From Aradus depressus (taxonomy: Eukaryota > Arthropoda > Insecta > Hemiptera > Aradidae), in the NCBI GenBank assembly GCA_963662175.1, contig OY759223.1, positions 5,923,549-5,987,548 of the forward strand: a DNA stretch of 64,000 bases, written 5' to 3'. The position numbers and the translations under genes were made by a program. The first letter of the stretch is position 1. The number at the start of each line of letters is the position of its first letter. Below, piece by piece: positions 43,862-56,336 of the stretch. The notes beneath the pieces are model-generated. The model worked only from the letters and a program-made list of their open reading frames with translations. It did no database searches and had not been told where the DNA came from.

Positions 43862-44128
43862 GAGGGCGCCACTAGCTCAGAGGTACCGTGCTTGCCTACT
43901 GAGCTCAAAATCGCGGGTTTGAAACTCGGCCGAGTCTCATAGGTTTTTTTATTTATTTTTGAAGTGGAAAAAAACCTTCAGCACGCCATCTTTCGGATGG
44001 AACGTTAAGCGAGGTCCTGAGACAGTACGTCAGGTACTCGTCAGGCAACATTTCGGACTCCCACAGTAGAGTCAGGTTTATGTCAACCAGAACAATGAAA
44101 GAGCGCTCTGATAGTCATAATAACTACA
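43862..44128 (+). mobile_element. SINE, diverged
   Basis: Head agggcgccactagctcagag and gcgggtttgaaactcggccg still visible; the 3' part is shortened. Confidence 0.85.
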
Positions 44129-44680
44129 TTTAGTAAAGTGCCCAGCTCGGGTATTCTTGAGTATTACCAAATAATTGCAATAACCAATTATTACAATCCT
44201 ATTTCCCCGGGGATCCGCTCTGCTTAATAAATGTATATTTTGGGAAGAAACTGTGTTCCTTGATTTCCTCTCTGGCTCATGTATTTTAATTAAATCAAAA
44301 AAATCATGTTAACCACTTTCGCTAACAATTTATTTTTTAAATTTATTTTGCAATATAATTTTTTGTGCAAACATTTTACCTACCTTTTTCTTTATTTTAT
44401 AATAAACCTTCTTAAATATTAAATTTATCCTCAGACTCCATGAACCCATTGTCCATTTATTAATGACAATGGTTGCATTCGATTAATAAATAGACAAATA
44501 AATATAGTTACGAAATAAAAACATAAACATTAGATATTATTTATTATAAATAACAAAATAAGCATTAGTTGACAGTAAGTTTAGCATACCACAAAACAGA
44601 GAGGCATATTGGTCCCCTTCAGTCTGCGCATGCGATTTCAACGGGTTAAAACCTCCAAAAAGTAAACTTCCAATACACGA
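44129..44680. other. A+T-rich sequence, nothing recognised
   Basis: No gene or repeat assigned. Confidence 0.4.
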
Positions 44681-44681
44681 A

Positions 44682-45252
44682 GCATAGGGAAAGTTATGAA
44701 ATCTGTCAAAAATTCGATGCCGAGTTTTCAACTTAATTTCATGTTTCCCAACCTTCACATTCCAAATATATAAAAAAAAAAAAATCTGTCTGTGAAAACG
44801 ATATTTCTCGAAATAACAAATGTATCGACACGAAGTTTTGTATATGAATACCTCTAACGACGACACCTGTTTTCAGCCAAATTAACTAAAGAGAAGAGGG
44901 GGATTAGGGAGGAGGCTTAACTCAAAAAATCTAATAAATGCCGGTGTAAGGAATGTATTGACAATGAAATTTCATATTTTAAATCAAAACCTAACCAGGA
45001 TCAAATTTTTCAAATTTCAGCGATATCGACTGATGGAAAGAGGGGTTACAAGGGGAGGGGACTCAACTCAAAAACCATAATAACTGCCGACGTAATGAAT
45101 TTATCGATACAAAATTTAGTATGCGTATTTAGGGGCCCCCATATAAGCCAACAATTGAATATTAGCGCAAACGATCGACTGGTTTTGGAGGGGGAGGAAA
45201 CCGTTTATTAAATAATTCGTTCTGGGGAAGTACATTGCAGGTGATTTAGCTA
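44682..45252 (-). repeat. Family B repeat, near full length
   Basis: From catagggaaagttatgaaat to cgttctggggaagtacattg and ggtgatttagc: both ends present, about 570 bp. The 109-codon minus ORF in it (44866-44537) is an artefact. Confidence 0.85.
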
Positions 45253-47700
45253 AATGTTATCTAAGTTAGGTACCAAAATGTGAGTTAAAGAATGGAATAT
45301 AATAAAACTATTGAGCATTTCAAAAAGGCTTACAAAATAGGAATAACAATACTACGTTTTACGGTTAACTGAACATTATTTCACCTCTAAAATTTTTTTT
45401 TTTAAACTAATGTCAATTATTTTTTAAATAATCTCATATAAATGCCCTCCATTATCACTTAAATAATCTGTTAAAAGACTAATATCCGGATCTGAAATTA
45501 TAACTGCGCAACCGCTGTAAAAAGAGATTCAATGTATAAATATCGACAGAAAAATGTTATGGAATTTTTAACTCTCAAGCTTCAAATGGTTCTAGCTTAA
45601 GTCAATATCCATTATATTTTTTATGAAAATTAACTATTTTAATAAATATTACAGAATATCAGAACATCAGGGCTAAACTTGCAAAATTTTTTTGTAATAT
45701 TGTAAGAAAAGTGAATTTAATTGGTTAAAAATTCTAAAAATTGGTTGGGAACGTGTTCATGATGTACGGTGAAACTGAAATAAGTTTAAATACGAATATC
45801 AACCATCCTAAGTTTTTCTTTTTCCCTTATTTTCTGCTTGCACTCACTAGGAGTGTTTTAAAGTGAAAATGAAAAAAATATTAACTTTTTTTAAAAATAT
45901 TTAAATAAAAATGTGTATTATTTATATATTCTTTTATTTTCTTAAAATTTTTGTAAATGTATGTTGATACTAATATTACTCTAAATTCTTAAGTTTTGAA
46001 TGTGTCTTGCCAAAAAAAAAAAAAAAACTTATAACCGTTATTCAGGGGAAAAATATAGTTAATAACTGTTAAAAGATTGATATTCATTCAATCTAAACTA
46101 AATTTCATATCTGGAGATTTATATTCATATTTTAATATCTGGGACCTTAAAAAAACTAAGTCCTTTTAGTACTTCCAAACAGAAATAAGAAACACGGAAA
46201 AGAAAGTTATAATTATAACTAAGTTTAGTTAACTGTTACTAAATTTGTTAATAATTTATTATTATTATTAACTCAGGTATAACGACGCGAACGAACATAT
46301 CTTCTGTCTCATATAATAGCCAATTTTTCTAGCAATAGTCACAACATTTTTGGCAAAACATTACAATAACATTACAGACATTTAAGAAAAGGAAAAAAAG
46401 ATAAATAATACATATTTTTATTATATAAAAAATATATATATTTGTTTTTAAATGGCTCAGAGGATTTTTACATTAAAACACACCAAATTTATGCAAAAAT
46501 AAGGAAAATTTAAAAATCAGAGGTGCTTAATCTTCAGCATTTAAACTTATTTCAAGCCCTTTGTTAATATGTAATTAAAATAAAATTAAATAATAAAATC
46601 GAATTTACTGAAGTTAGGATATTTTAATCCTGAGGTTGCGATACTTCATATGAACCATTATAGATACTAGAAAATTGAAATAACTTCAATACCCAAAAGT
46701 ATTTAGTTATTTCTTCATGACTCCAAGGCGTCCATGCACACGGACATATTGAGATTTCATTCATCACAGAGAAGAGGAAAGACCCCGAATTATAACATTG
46801 AATACACAGAAAAGAAATAATAATTTAAAAAATGCATTAACTAATATACCTATGCATATTTCTATTTATTTTAGCGAAATAATAATATTACACAGTAATT
46901 ACTTATTTATTTGCTGTTATTTACATAACATTGATAATTAATACATAAGAATATACATACCTATATGTTTGTAAAATATAATTATCATATACGAGAAAGA
47001 AAGCGGCACATGCGCGATTCTCAAGACAAATACAAATAGCGATTGCTCTTAGCTTTTGCAAACCTGGACTATTTTTGTTTAAATCCGGAATTCCGAGATC
47101 CGTCAATAAGAATCGTCTTTTTTTAAATTAATTAGAAGATAGAAAATTTAAATTTACTTATCTCGAAAATGGAACTTCTGAAAAGATATCTTTCAATCGG
47201 AAGGAAGCATTATTCACAAAAGAAAGGTACAATATGTCTTATATTAACAATAAAAAGTTCGTTCATTTGTTTGGCCATTGTCGTCCGCCAAATAATAATA
47301 ATTATTATTTTTCACATGAAAAGAGAATCTAGAGATCTTGGTGTTTATGGTCTTCTGATCCCGGGATTTTAAGGGTTTAATTTTTTCAGTAATTACCGGA
47401 TCAAATCCTAGTTTGCTGCTCTTTTGTGCATTACAAAAATAAGTTGTAAATATATAAAATCCATCCTCAGAATTGCAGACGGAAGAGGTTCAATTGCACT
47501 TGCTGCAATCCTTGGGCTTCGATCGCACTAACAGTTTATTATATCAGTTTAGTACTTTTAGAGATGCACGTGTTCCTGCACTGTTTTTATGGGGATTTTT
47601 TAAAGGAAAATTGCATAAATTTATCCGCGATTTCAAAATAATGTTGATTTTTTCAATTTTTTCTGAAATTTTCCATGACTCCGTCATATTTTACTGAACT
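45253..47700. other. Long A+T-rich, transposon-poor block
   Basis: No SINE, LINE or DNA transposon sequence recognised, and no domain-bearing ORF. Short ORFs (46921-47106, 47169-47372, 47473-47697) look like chance. Confidence 0.4.
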
Positions 47701-47704
47701 TCCT

Positions 47705-47880
47705 CAGCTATAAGTAGTATATGGGAAGTTATGTATAATCATTGAAAAATTTTGTGCTGAGTTTTTACAAGAATTTAATGTTTTTTCCAACGCCCTGAAT
47801 CCATGTTTTGGTCAGATCCCTAGAGAGACAGACACACAGCTCGGTATGAAATTCCATTTTCGGTTTATTTTGGTCATTTC
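47705..47880 (-). repeat. Family B end fragment
   Basis: ctataagtagtatatgggaa, gttatgtataatcattgaaa and cgccctgaatcc blocks. Confidence 0.65.
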
Positions 47881-50794
47881 AAATTTCAGCGGATAAAAAC
47901 AAACTTTAATTTGTAACTCGGCTTCTAAATAAGATGAGGTTGACGAGAGGTTACAGAGAAGATGCTACAAGACAACTATGGTTGACGTTTAGTTGTGATC
48001 AACTTTTGTGCAGGCCTCCTAAGGATCTCCTATTACGAACAGGAAATCTGAGATGTCGAAGTATTTTCGTTTGTTGAATTGATTTTGAAAATATACATAA
48101 GTGTGTGAAAAATAGTTCACAATCACTATAGCAACGTTACAAATACAAAATATGAAAAATGTATGACAACTTACAGAATCTTCTATTTTCCGAAAATTAT
48201 TGGTTAAAACAGAAAAAATTGTACAAGCTTCTTTGAAAGATACATTGAAGAAATTTTTCATTACTTAATACGTAAAAACATAATCTGGTAATGAGAATTC
48301 TATAATAACACATTTCGTAACAAAAAAAAGATAGGTATTAATATTACCTCCTATACGAGAGGATGGCAACCTGTAGATAGTCCATCATTAATAACCATAG
48401 CAGTTGATGCGATGAAAAACTATACCAATAAATAAATAAAATTTCTCAGACACTTCATGACGCTCTATTACAAATATTAGTTCAAAATATTTTTGTAAAG
48501 TTCATTTGTGAGGTGTTTAAACAAAATTTTATTTATCTCAGCCCTGAATAATATTTCTACATACAATAAATGAAATTTTAAGATACATTATGTTATTCTC
48601 ATTCTAAAAGTGATTTGTACAATGTTTTCTTGTTAAACCAAAACTTCATACAGAGTTACAAATTCTCATTATTTTTTTTCAAACATCGTCCCAGCAGAAA
48701 AGCACTTAGGTATAAATTGTATAAGTAGAAAATTGTAAATTTTCATCATACATTCTTAACTATATTCAAACATATAAATACATTTTCTAACTTGAAAAAT
48801 ATGGAAAATATAATGAAAAATTATTAAAAACTATTTTTAAAATTTTTTTTTATTCCACAAAAATGTATACATACACTATCGGTTTATTTACCAACTTATA
48901 ACTTTATCTTGTTAGAATTTAATAATTGTATCAATAATATTAGTTTCAACACTGTTATTGAAAAAAGGGAAGGAAACATTCCAAATCAAATAAAGCGAAG
49001 CTTCCATGTTGAAATTCCAATTGTATAAGAATGGTTCGCACTCTGCAAATTGACGATGGTACAATGCAGATCTCGGTACTATATGTATTCAATATTTTGT
49101 AGAATAGTCAATATATTTTAAAAATAATTTTATTTACACAAATACATTCTAAATGTTTATTTTATAAATATTTTTAAAAAGGCTGGATTTTTATTTTTCC
49201 TTTTATATGGTGTAAATGCCTCAAAATATTTATTTAATTGAAACGTTTTTTCGATCTCATTTCCATCTACACTAAAAATATAGTTTTTTTTTTTTTAATA
49301 ATTTATTTTTTAAAATTTTGTTTTTGAAAGGTCCCTTACTCTATAGCTATAGTAACAATATCTTAAAAAACTTTTGTCTAATAATATTTTTTTTTTTCAT
49401 GTTTTAATATTTGGTGCAGATAAAATCACATTTTTATTATTATTATTTTTTTTTAGAGCACATCATGGGTAAACCATAATGCTAGTAAAATTAAAAATAA
49501 CACATAACACGTAATGTAATCAGGGAGATACAGTTTATGGGAAAAACAATTAAAAAATTATAATAATAATAAAGAAGAAAATAAAAATTACAAAACTTTT
49601 GGCGTTACAACATCAATAACAATAATAAAATTAATAAAATACTTAAAGCAAAATGCACAATTATTAAAGGATATACTTATACGAAAAAAATACAATAATA
49701 ATTACTATAGGGAATAAACGAAAAAATACGAAATATGAAGTGTGCTGGCCTTAGGATGTACAATAGGCCTAGGATAATCCACTGGGTTTATTTATCTGAA
49801 ACAAAAGAAAATATTTTATTATTTTCATCAAATAAATATTATTATTTATGTAGAATTATAATTCACTAATAATTGAAGAACAATATGAATAACTGTACAA
49901 GAAAGGGCTTGAAAGTAAAAAAATAGCATTAAAGTGCACTTTTTTTTTAAATTTTACTTCAAAACTGACAAAATATATTATTTAAAAATGAAAATATATT
50001 TTTTTTTACATTAAAAAATAATATCAAGTTGAATTTATTTATATACCTTACTATTTATAATGTTTCAATATGGTAATTTGAGGCATTTTTATTATAAAAA
50101 AAAAAGTTCTTTATGTCATAAGACGTTTCGACTTCTTGTCATTTTCAATTCTAAAAATACAAATTCTTTTTAAATAATAACAACAATATAATTACAATTC
50201 TAATTACTATTTTTTCACATATTATTAAAAAGACAGATCAGGACTCACCTAAATACAGAATGATATATAAATTACTCTTCCAATCATATATTATAACACT
50301 GATTGTCGTCAAAGTTTCTATTAAATCACATTTGTGAAATTTCACTCTTAAATTTTTTTTAAAAACCAATATTATCAATAAAATATAATATATTTGTAAT
50401 ATATAATAAAATAAAAATATCTCAATTGCCTGAAATTACCATATTGAAAGATTTAAAAATAATTTTTTATTGTAATCAAAGGGGAAAATTACAAAATGTC
50501 TATATCCATGACATATTAGATGACAGACAGTCCAGTCTTTTGTTAATATTACTCAGGAGCCATTATAAATTATATAATAACCATAAAACTATTTGTTTAA
50601 CCTGGAAAAAAATAAATAAATAAATAAAAAAGATTGATTTCAAATTTTAAAAGATCAATCACTTCCAGAGAAGTGAAAAAAAAAAGTTATGAATATAAAA
50701 TCCTCCATAAAATAGCTAATACTTCTTATTGTGTCTTCAACAAAAATCCTTTCCTCTCTTAGTTCCAATAATTATTTATTATTACAATAATCCT
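47881..50794 (-). other. A+T-rich block downstream of the 50795 stop, possible 3' UTR
   Basis: About 2.9 kb without recognised transposons, lying directly 3' (minus strand) of the stop at 50795. Contains many AATAAA signals in minus orientation (tttatt). A repeat-poor, T/A-rich sequence here would fit a long 3' UTR; transcription is not shown by the sequence. Confidence 0.35.
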
Positions 50795-51743
50795 CTATAA
50801 TCTGTGCTGTTCACTCCGCCAAACTGCCTCCAAATCTTGAAAAACAACCATCGGCCTGGAGACCTTCTTGTTAGCAGCGAGTGAAACTATATAGATTTTT
50901 TGGTTATGTTTCTCAATATATCATGTCATCAACTAAAATTTTTGGTTATGTTTCTCAATATATCATGTCATCAACTAAAATTTTCCCTATAGCTCATTTA
51001 CTAGTTCTACTACAGCTATACATTGTATAGGGGAAGGTTTATAATCTGTCAACAATTCAAAATTGAGTTTGCACCGGAATTTCCTGTTTTGAGCCCGGAT
51101 TCGAAAAAAAAAAAAAAAAAATGTAAGGTTTATGTGTGTTTATGTTAGAAGTGAGGAGTCCATTAGTAAAACACATATTGAATTTCAGCAAGATTGGCCG
51201 AAGAGGAGGAGGATTTATAGGCAAAACTCTAATTAAAAAATACAGAAAACATTCAGCAGTTACTGCGCGAACTGACACAAATATTCTAAACGCCATAATC
51301 AGCAACTAACGTTTTAAGTTTAACGTTTTAATTTAAGAGTTTAGTGCAAAATTTATAGAAATATATTAAAAAATAAAAATTTCATAACATTTTTTGTGCA
51401 GTTTGAAAAAATCAATCGTAAGCGTCCAAAGTTAATTCGTGAACGTACACAAATACCCTCAGCTTCTTATTAACATAGATAAACGTTTATTAGCTCAAAT
51501 TAAGAAAAAACTTTATCATCATTTATTTTCTGATAAAAATGATGAATTAGTATGAAGGTTTACTATTTGTTAACGATCTTGTTCTTTCTTTTTTCATTAT
51601 TAAGAGTTCTAGAATCACTAAGTTGATACAGAGAAGTGTAATAAAATAAATAATAATCATACCTGCTTTAGTCTTATGCTTCTGTTTTGAATTTGAATCT
51701 GGTTTTTCTTTTTCAGGGGGAGAATCCTTACTTTCTGATTTAC
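50795..51743 (-). CDS. Last two coding exons of an unidentified gene
   Basis: Exon 51743-51663 (81 bp; acceptor cttgttcgcag, donor AAAGCAG/gtatga) encodes KSESKDSPPEKEKPDSNSK then QKHKTKA. Exon 50835-50795 (acceptor gtttttcaag) continues in phase to DLEAVWRSEQHRL and a TAG stop. The phases agree (two bases carried in, one base carried over). The product end is Lys/Ser/Glu-rich and hydrophilic, likely disordered, with a short helical C-terminus. I do not recognise the family. Upstream exons were not found in the window and may lie beyond 64000. A rival reading of the last exon in another frame (QFGGVNSTDYRGLL) is possible but out of phase with this donor. Confidence 0.5.
51008..51302 (-). repeat. 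Family B repeat, partial
   Basis: ctatacattgtataggggaa, ttataatctgtcaacaattc and following blocks, in an intron of the unidentified minus gene. Confidence 0.75.
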
Positions 51744-52024
51744 CTGCGAACAAGTTTTAAAAAAAAAAGGAAATTAATTAATTATCGTAACTGTACATAA
51801 AGACACTGAATATAAAAAACAGAGATGTGATTAGCATTCTCAAGTGGATGTACATACATTGTTTTGATGTATCTACCAACAAATGTAGGTACAAACATTT
51901 CTAAAATATTGTATCAAACTTGTATTTAACATTTTTTACAGAGATATTGCGAAACACTTAATGAAAATAAAATTTACGTTTTTTAAAAATGTTGTCTATT
52001 TCATAAAATATATATAAAAAATGG

Positions 52025-52078
52025 CAGTACTTTCGGTATTGCTACCATTTTAATGTGAATACCGAAAGTACTTGTTAA
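52025..52078. repeat. Perfect 15-bp-stem hairpin
   Basis: agtactttcggtatt and aataccgaaagtact separated by 19 bases. Confidence 0.8.
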
Positions 52079-52194
52079 TAGTCTGTGTTTGATAAAGAAA
52101 CTCAAAGGTTAATGTAAAGATAAACACAACAATAAATCCACTTGAACAATAAAATTTCGTTTATCTAAATAATAACACTAGTTAGTTTATTTAC

Positions 52195-52330
52195 TATAAT
52201 TTACATAATTTTTATGCATTTTATTATCACATTGTACATCACAGTTCTATATTTGTTGCTTATCAGGTTACCACTTGTTACTAACTGCAGAATGACAGAA
52301 ACCCGCTAAAAATGACTGCCAAAAATTTAT
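52195..52330 (+). repeat. Family G repeat, second copy
   Basis: Matches 10520-10652 (catcacagttctatatttgt, caggttaccacttgtt, gctaaaaatgactgccaaaa). Confidence 0.65.
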
Positions 52331-52427
52331 TTATTCAAATTTATTTATTCTTATTTAAAACTTTATTTATTAATATTTATTTTTTAATAATAAAAACTAA
52401 AAAAAAACTAAAACCGTTTTGATTAAT

Positions 52428-53020
52428 TCTTGCAGGGGAAGTAGTACATAACCGGTGATTCACTGACGACTTTTTTTGTTCATTTTCTATTAATTATTTA
52501 TTTAATATCTAACAACTCTACAGTTTTTATCATTAGGTACCTTATTCCTTAATAGTAACCTAACTACATATATAAAATTTCTTGTCAATATATTTATTCT
52601 ATCGGGAGTTATCGTGTTAATTACCACACAGTGTTGCCAGGTTGGGCGATTTTATTATTTTAACAATTTGCGAGCAAATTAATCATTGGGCGCCATGTTA
52701 GTCTTGTATATATTTGTTTCACAATATTGTAAATCTAAACTTATGTCAATAAAGCCCTTATTATTATTATATATTATGTTTAAAAATAATTATAACTTCA
52801 AACATAATTTTTAAATTGTGCGCGACATTTTGATGTGGTTTGCGACTTTTTACTAGAGTTGGCGGTACTATAGCTGAAAATAACTGGCAGCCCTGCACAC
52901 ACTCAGACAGGACATATTTGGATTAAAAAAAACAAAAAAAACAAGAAATTGAGATGAAAACTCAATATTGAAGTTCTACATATTACATAACTTCCCCTAT
53001 ACCTCATAACAGCTGGGGAA
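52428..53020. repeat. Family B sequences split by a possible MITE
   Basis: A minus end (gcaggggaagtagtacataa, ggtgattcactgacgac) at 52433-52490 is followed by a plus part 52565-52628 and 52915-53020 (ttacataacttcccctatac, cagctggggaagt). Between them, 52631-52908 starts cagtgttgccagg and ends cctggcagccctg-like (ctggcagccctg), suggesting an inserted element with ~12-bp imperfect inverted ends. Confidence 0.6.
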
Positions 53021-53430
53021 GTAAATCTTCTAACGTCTCTCCCAAATTACGGAGCAGTTTTCATGAAATATTTACCGATACCAATTAGCATGATACTTTA
53101 CATCAAATGACTACTAAAATTTTCTTTTGTCAGGTTCGTGAAATGTTACACAGGGGAATAAAAATAGATACGAAAATGTCAATTCAAATCAAATATAAAT
53201 ATTAGCAAGGATTATTAATGAGATAATTAGGTAAGACAGTTCTCTAAATAAAACAGAATACTTTAGTATACATGCGATCCGTCTCTAGAAAAGGTCAGAG
53301 TGCGGGCTGACTGAAACAACCGCCATGGTTAAACATTTACTGAGGTTGAGATAGAACTGGCGTTTACCAAGTCCACTTCTCTCTTTAACTTTGTGTACTT
53401 TAGTTTACAGTTCTTTGTATCACATGTAAC

Positions 53431-53625
53431 CCAGAACAACTCACAGGGTGGTTCTGTAACCCAGAAAAGGGGTTTGAGTCTGTCGAGAAAGCAATGATGT
53501 TCCCAGAACCACTCACAGGGTGGTTCTATAACCCAGAACAACTCACAGGGTGGTTCTATAACCCAGAACAATTCACAGGGTGGTTCTGTTACCCAGAACA
53601 ACTCACAAGGGGGGTTTTCTAACAA
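53431..53625. repeat. 30-bp minisatellite containing a mariner-derived piece
   Basis: About five units of cccagaacaactcacagggt ggttctgtaa (30 bp). One unit is interrupted by gtctgtcgagaaagcaatga tgt, which is also found inside the nearby mariner (54331-54360). The minus ORF with WVTEPPCELF repeats is an artefact. Confidence 0.85.
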
Positions 53626-53764
53626 TTATAGTATTACTCGATGACTCACATTCAATGTATCGGGTTGTAAAAAAGGTTCTGTACGAATTTCAGTAAAATT
53701 TAAAAAAATATATATTCAAATTATTAAAAATATACAATGTATTCTGCATCAAGTTCTACTACCT

Positions 53765-54661
53765 TCAACCAACGTTCGGGCATCTTATCAATCCCGGATA
53801 CAAAAAAAGCATGAATTTTTTTAACAGAAGAAAGCTTACAAGCTTTCTTCTGTTAAAAAAATTCATTTCGGATTTCACCTCTTCAGTTGTTTTGAAATTC
53901 TTCACCCTTACAAAATGATCAAGCGACCGAAAAAAGTGGTAATCTGATGGGGCTAAGTCAGGTGAATAAGGGGGCTGAGGGAGGACTTGCCAACCTAGAC
54001 TCATGATTATTTGCTGAGTGAGATTGGATGTGTGAGGTCTGGTGATGTCATGATGCAGAATAACACCTTTTCTGTTCACCAATGCGGGGTTTTTAATCCG
54101 TAAAGCCTCACTCAATCTGTCCAATTGTTGACATTTGGTTAGGTTTTAACAGCTCAAAGTGAACCATACCTTGTACCTTGTCTACTCCACCAGACGCAAA
54201 GCAGCACCTTTTTTGGGTGCAACCCAGCTTTTGGGGTAGAAACTGGGTTTTCTCCCGCACTCAGCCATTGTTTCTTCTTCCCTACGAAAACCCATTTTTA
54301 GTCCCCAGTAATTATACGGTCCAAAAAAGGAGTTTGCGTCTGTCGAGAAAGCAATGATGTACAGATGGAAATTCGCTCTTGTTTGGTCTTGAGTGAGAGT
54401 CTATGAGAAACCCATACTTCTTCTCTAATCGTTTTTTCAAGTGCTTGGATGCGATTTCCAAGTTGCATGGACAGATTCGAACTTTTCTGCAAATTCCCTC
54501 AAAGTTTGACGAGGATCGCTCTCCACTACTTCTTTCAGGAAGTCATCGTCTAACACCTTCGGTCTACCTGAACGAGATGAATCTGAAAGGCTGTAATCAC
54601 CGTTGCGAAATTTTTCGAACCATCTACGGCACGTGCGCTCCTCTACCGCACCAGGGTACAC
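53765..54661 (-). pseudogene. Broken mariner transposase
   Basis: Three frames are needed to read it. The nonsense codon sits in the T-G-D-E-K-W motif (GAC TAA AAA TGG). Near the C-terminus a 52-bp perfect hairpin (53812-53866) has been added inside the reading frame, replacing the usual F-F-A-S-K region. Confidence 0.88.
53812..53866. repeat. Hairpin inside the mariner ORF
   Basis: gaatttttttaacagaagaa agctt and its exact complement aagctttcttctgttaaaaa aattc separated by a few bases; likely a snap-back duplication. Confidence 0.85.
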
Positions 54662-54879
54662 CGCACAAATGCTTCGAGCCGCAGCAATTGCATTGTTATG
54701 CTCAAATGTTTTTTTGTCACTTCCATGTTGAGTACTGAATTAATGTTTGAGAAAATTTTGTTTTGTAAACAGGATTTAATACTCAGAACTGAAGCCAACA
54801 AATCCATGCCTTTTGAAAATTAACATAAGCAAACAAAGAGATGTAAACAATTATTTTATTAAGCCAATTTATAAATCGG

Positions 54880-55445
54880 AAAGAACTTTATTGACAACGC
54901 ATTACTTCGCCCAGAACAAATTATTCAATTCCCTCTCAAAAACCAGTCGACCTTTTGTGCTAATAATCAATTATTGACTTATATAGGGGCTCCTAAATCC
55001 TCATACTAAATTGTATATCCGTAAATTCATTGCCTACATCGGCAGTTATTGGGGGTTTTGAGTTGAGCCCCCTGGGACCTCCCTTCCATTCACCCGATTT
55101 CGCTGAAAATTAATAAGTGTCATCCTTATAAGGTTTTAAAGTTCCATATGAATTTTCATGTCAATAAATTCCTTACAAACGTAGTTATTAGAGTTTTTGT
55201 GTTATGCCTCCCCCCTAGACCCCCTTCCCATTGGTCGATTTGGCTGGCGTTCTTAGTGGGTTCTGGATACACGTATAAATTTTCGTGTTGATACAAATCT
55301 ACCGGGAGTTATCGCATTCATAGACATACTTTTTTGTTTCATTTTTCATTCTGTAGGTCGGAAAACATGGAATTCCGAAGAAAACTTCGCATCGAATTTC
55401 TCACCGATTATATAACTTCCTCTATACTTTGTATAGCTGGGAAGT
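54880..55445 (+). repeat. Family B repeat, near full length
   Basis: From ttgacaacgcattacttcgc to tatataacttcctctatact and tatagctgggaagtaa. Together with 44682-45252 this defines the family length at about 565 bp. Confidence 0.85.
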
Positions 55446-55675
55446 AACAAATAAAAAAACAATAGTGCCTTATCTTGTGAAGATAGGATTCGGATAACGT
55501 TTTGTGAACTATGGAGATAGGTGCGCATAAATTTGTTCTTTGTAGAAAGACTAGCCCTGGAGGAGGAACTACCTGGAGCGTTGCAAGGACATAGTCCAAG
55601 ACTGGAGATAGTAGAGAAATGGCGACCTGGGCTTACTTTCCAAACGTCCGGACAAGACTTGAGTCGGTTTAGGTA

Positions 55676-56170
55676 AAGTTTCAAGAAAAAGAACAGCCCG
55701 AATTACTCGTGCGGCGGCGTCGAGACCGCGGAACACGTAGTTCTCAAATGCCCGCTGTACGACGGGCCTAGGGTGGAGTTGATACGCCGGACTGAACCCT
55801 CGGAAGATGATGAGTGAGACTGATTACCCAGAGTTCAGTCGATTCGTCGCCTCCTGGCGGAGGGTAAAGAAGGCAGTATAGCGTGATTCCGGGGATGACC
55901 GCTGGGGGCTGTAACACAGCCGCACATGCGTCCATCCCCGGCGCAACGCAGCCATAAAACATAGATACCCTGGTCCTGAGCTCTCTCGGGAAACGCCAAT
56001 AAGATTGGTTGGAGGACCCAACCGATCGCTCCGGCGAATGGTGGGGACTTATAATCGGCTGTAGCACCATGAAAATACAAAATAAAAAATTAAATTAAAT
56101 GAAAAATGTCTACGCGGCGGACGGGTGGTGTGGCCCCGCCAGGGGTCTGATACACCCGCAAAAAAAAAAA
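55676..56170 (+). mobile_element. LINE 3' end with poly(A)
   Basis: Codons 55692-55817 read NSPNYSCGGVETAEHVVLKC, PLYDGPRVELIRR, TEPSEDDE and a TGA stop: the C-terminal Cys/His motif (C-x-x-x-E-T-A-E-H-x-x-x-x-C-P) of jockey/R1-type reverse transcriptase ORFs. The 3' UTR (about 350 bp) matches 38651-38985 in reverse and ends in an A tract at 56160-56170. Upstream (55540-55690) coding traces are frameshifted. Confidence 0.85.
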
Positions 56171-56172
56171 GC

Positions 56173-56336
56173 TCTGGCCTCAAGTAGCCCTGGGTCTGGG
56201 GATCCTCCCCCGGCCTCAAGTAGCCCTGGGTCTGGGGATCCTCCCCCGGCCTCAAGTAGCCCTGGGTCTGGGGATCCTCCCCCGGCCTCAAGTAGCCCTG
56301 GGTCTGGGGATCCTCCCCAGGCCTCAAGTAACTCTT
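56173..56336. repeat. 36-bp G+C-rich minisatellite
   Basis: Four and a half copies of ggcctcaagtagccctgggt ctggggatcctccccc, starting right after the LINE poly(A). Open in several frames, giving artefact ORFs (LRPGEDPQTQGY / ASSSPGSGDPPP repeats). Confidence 0.95.

Larger units (their letters stand above)
53660..54780 (-). mobile_element. Degenerate mariner element
   Basis: Minus-strand transposase pieces in the right order: YPGAVEERTCRRWFEKFRNG, SGRPKVLDDDFLKEVVESDP, RQTLREFAEKF (54661-54437); LLSRQTQTPFLDRIITGD then a stop (54360-54298); NRKGVILHHDITRPHTS and PPYSPDLAPSDYHFF (54124-53880). The DNA-binding helix-turn-helix and the D,D34D catalytic triad (G-D, H-H-D, S-P-D) are visible. The codon after the first catalytic Asp is TAA in place of Glu; frameshifts also occur. 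Terminal repeats were not identified. Confidence 0.9.

Noticed and set aside
44537..44866. 109-residue minus-strand protein
   Set aside because: Lies in a family B repeat copy; other copies do not preserve the frame.
53329..53625. WVTEPPCELF-repeat protein
   Set aside because: Minisatellite frame; the array contains a mariner fragment and no splice or start evidence.
55768..56080. Minus-strand ORFs of 65-100 codons
   Set aside because: Antisense of the LINE 3' UTR at 55818-56170; similarity to 38700-38985 is due to the shared LINE.
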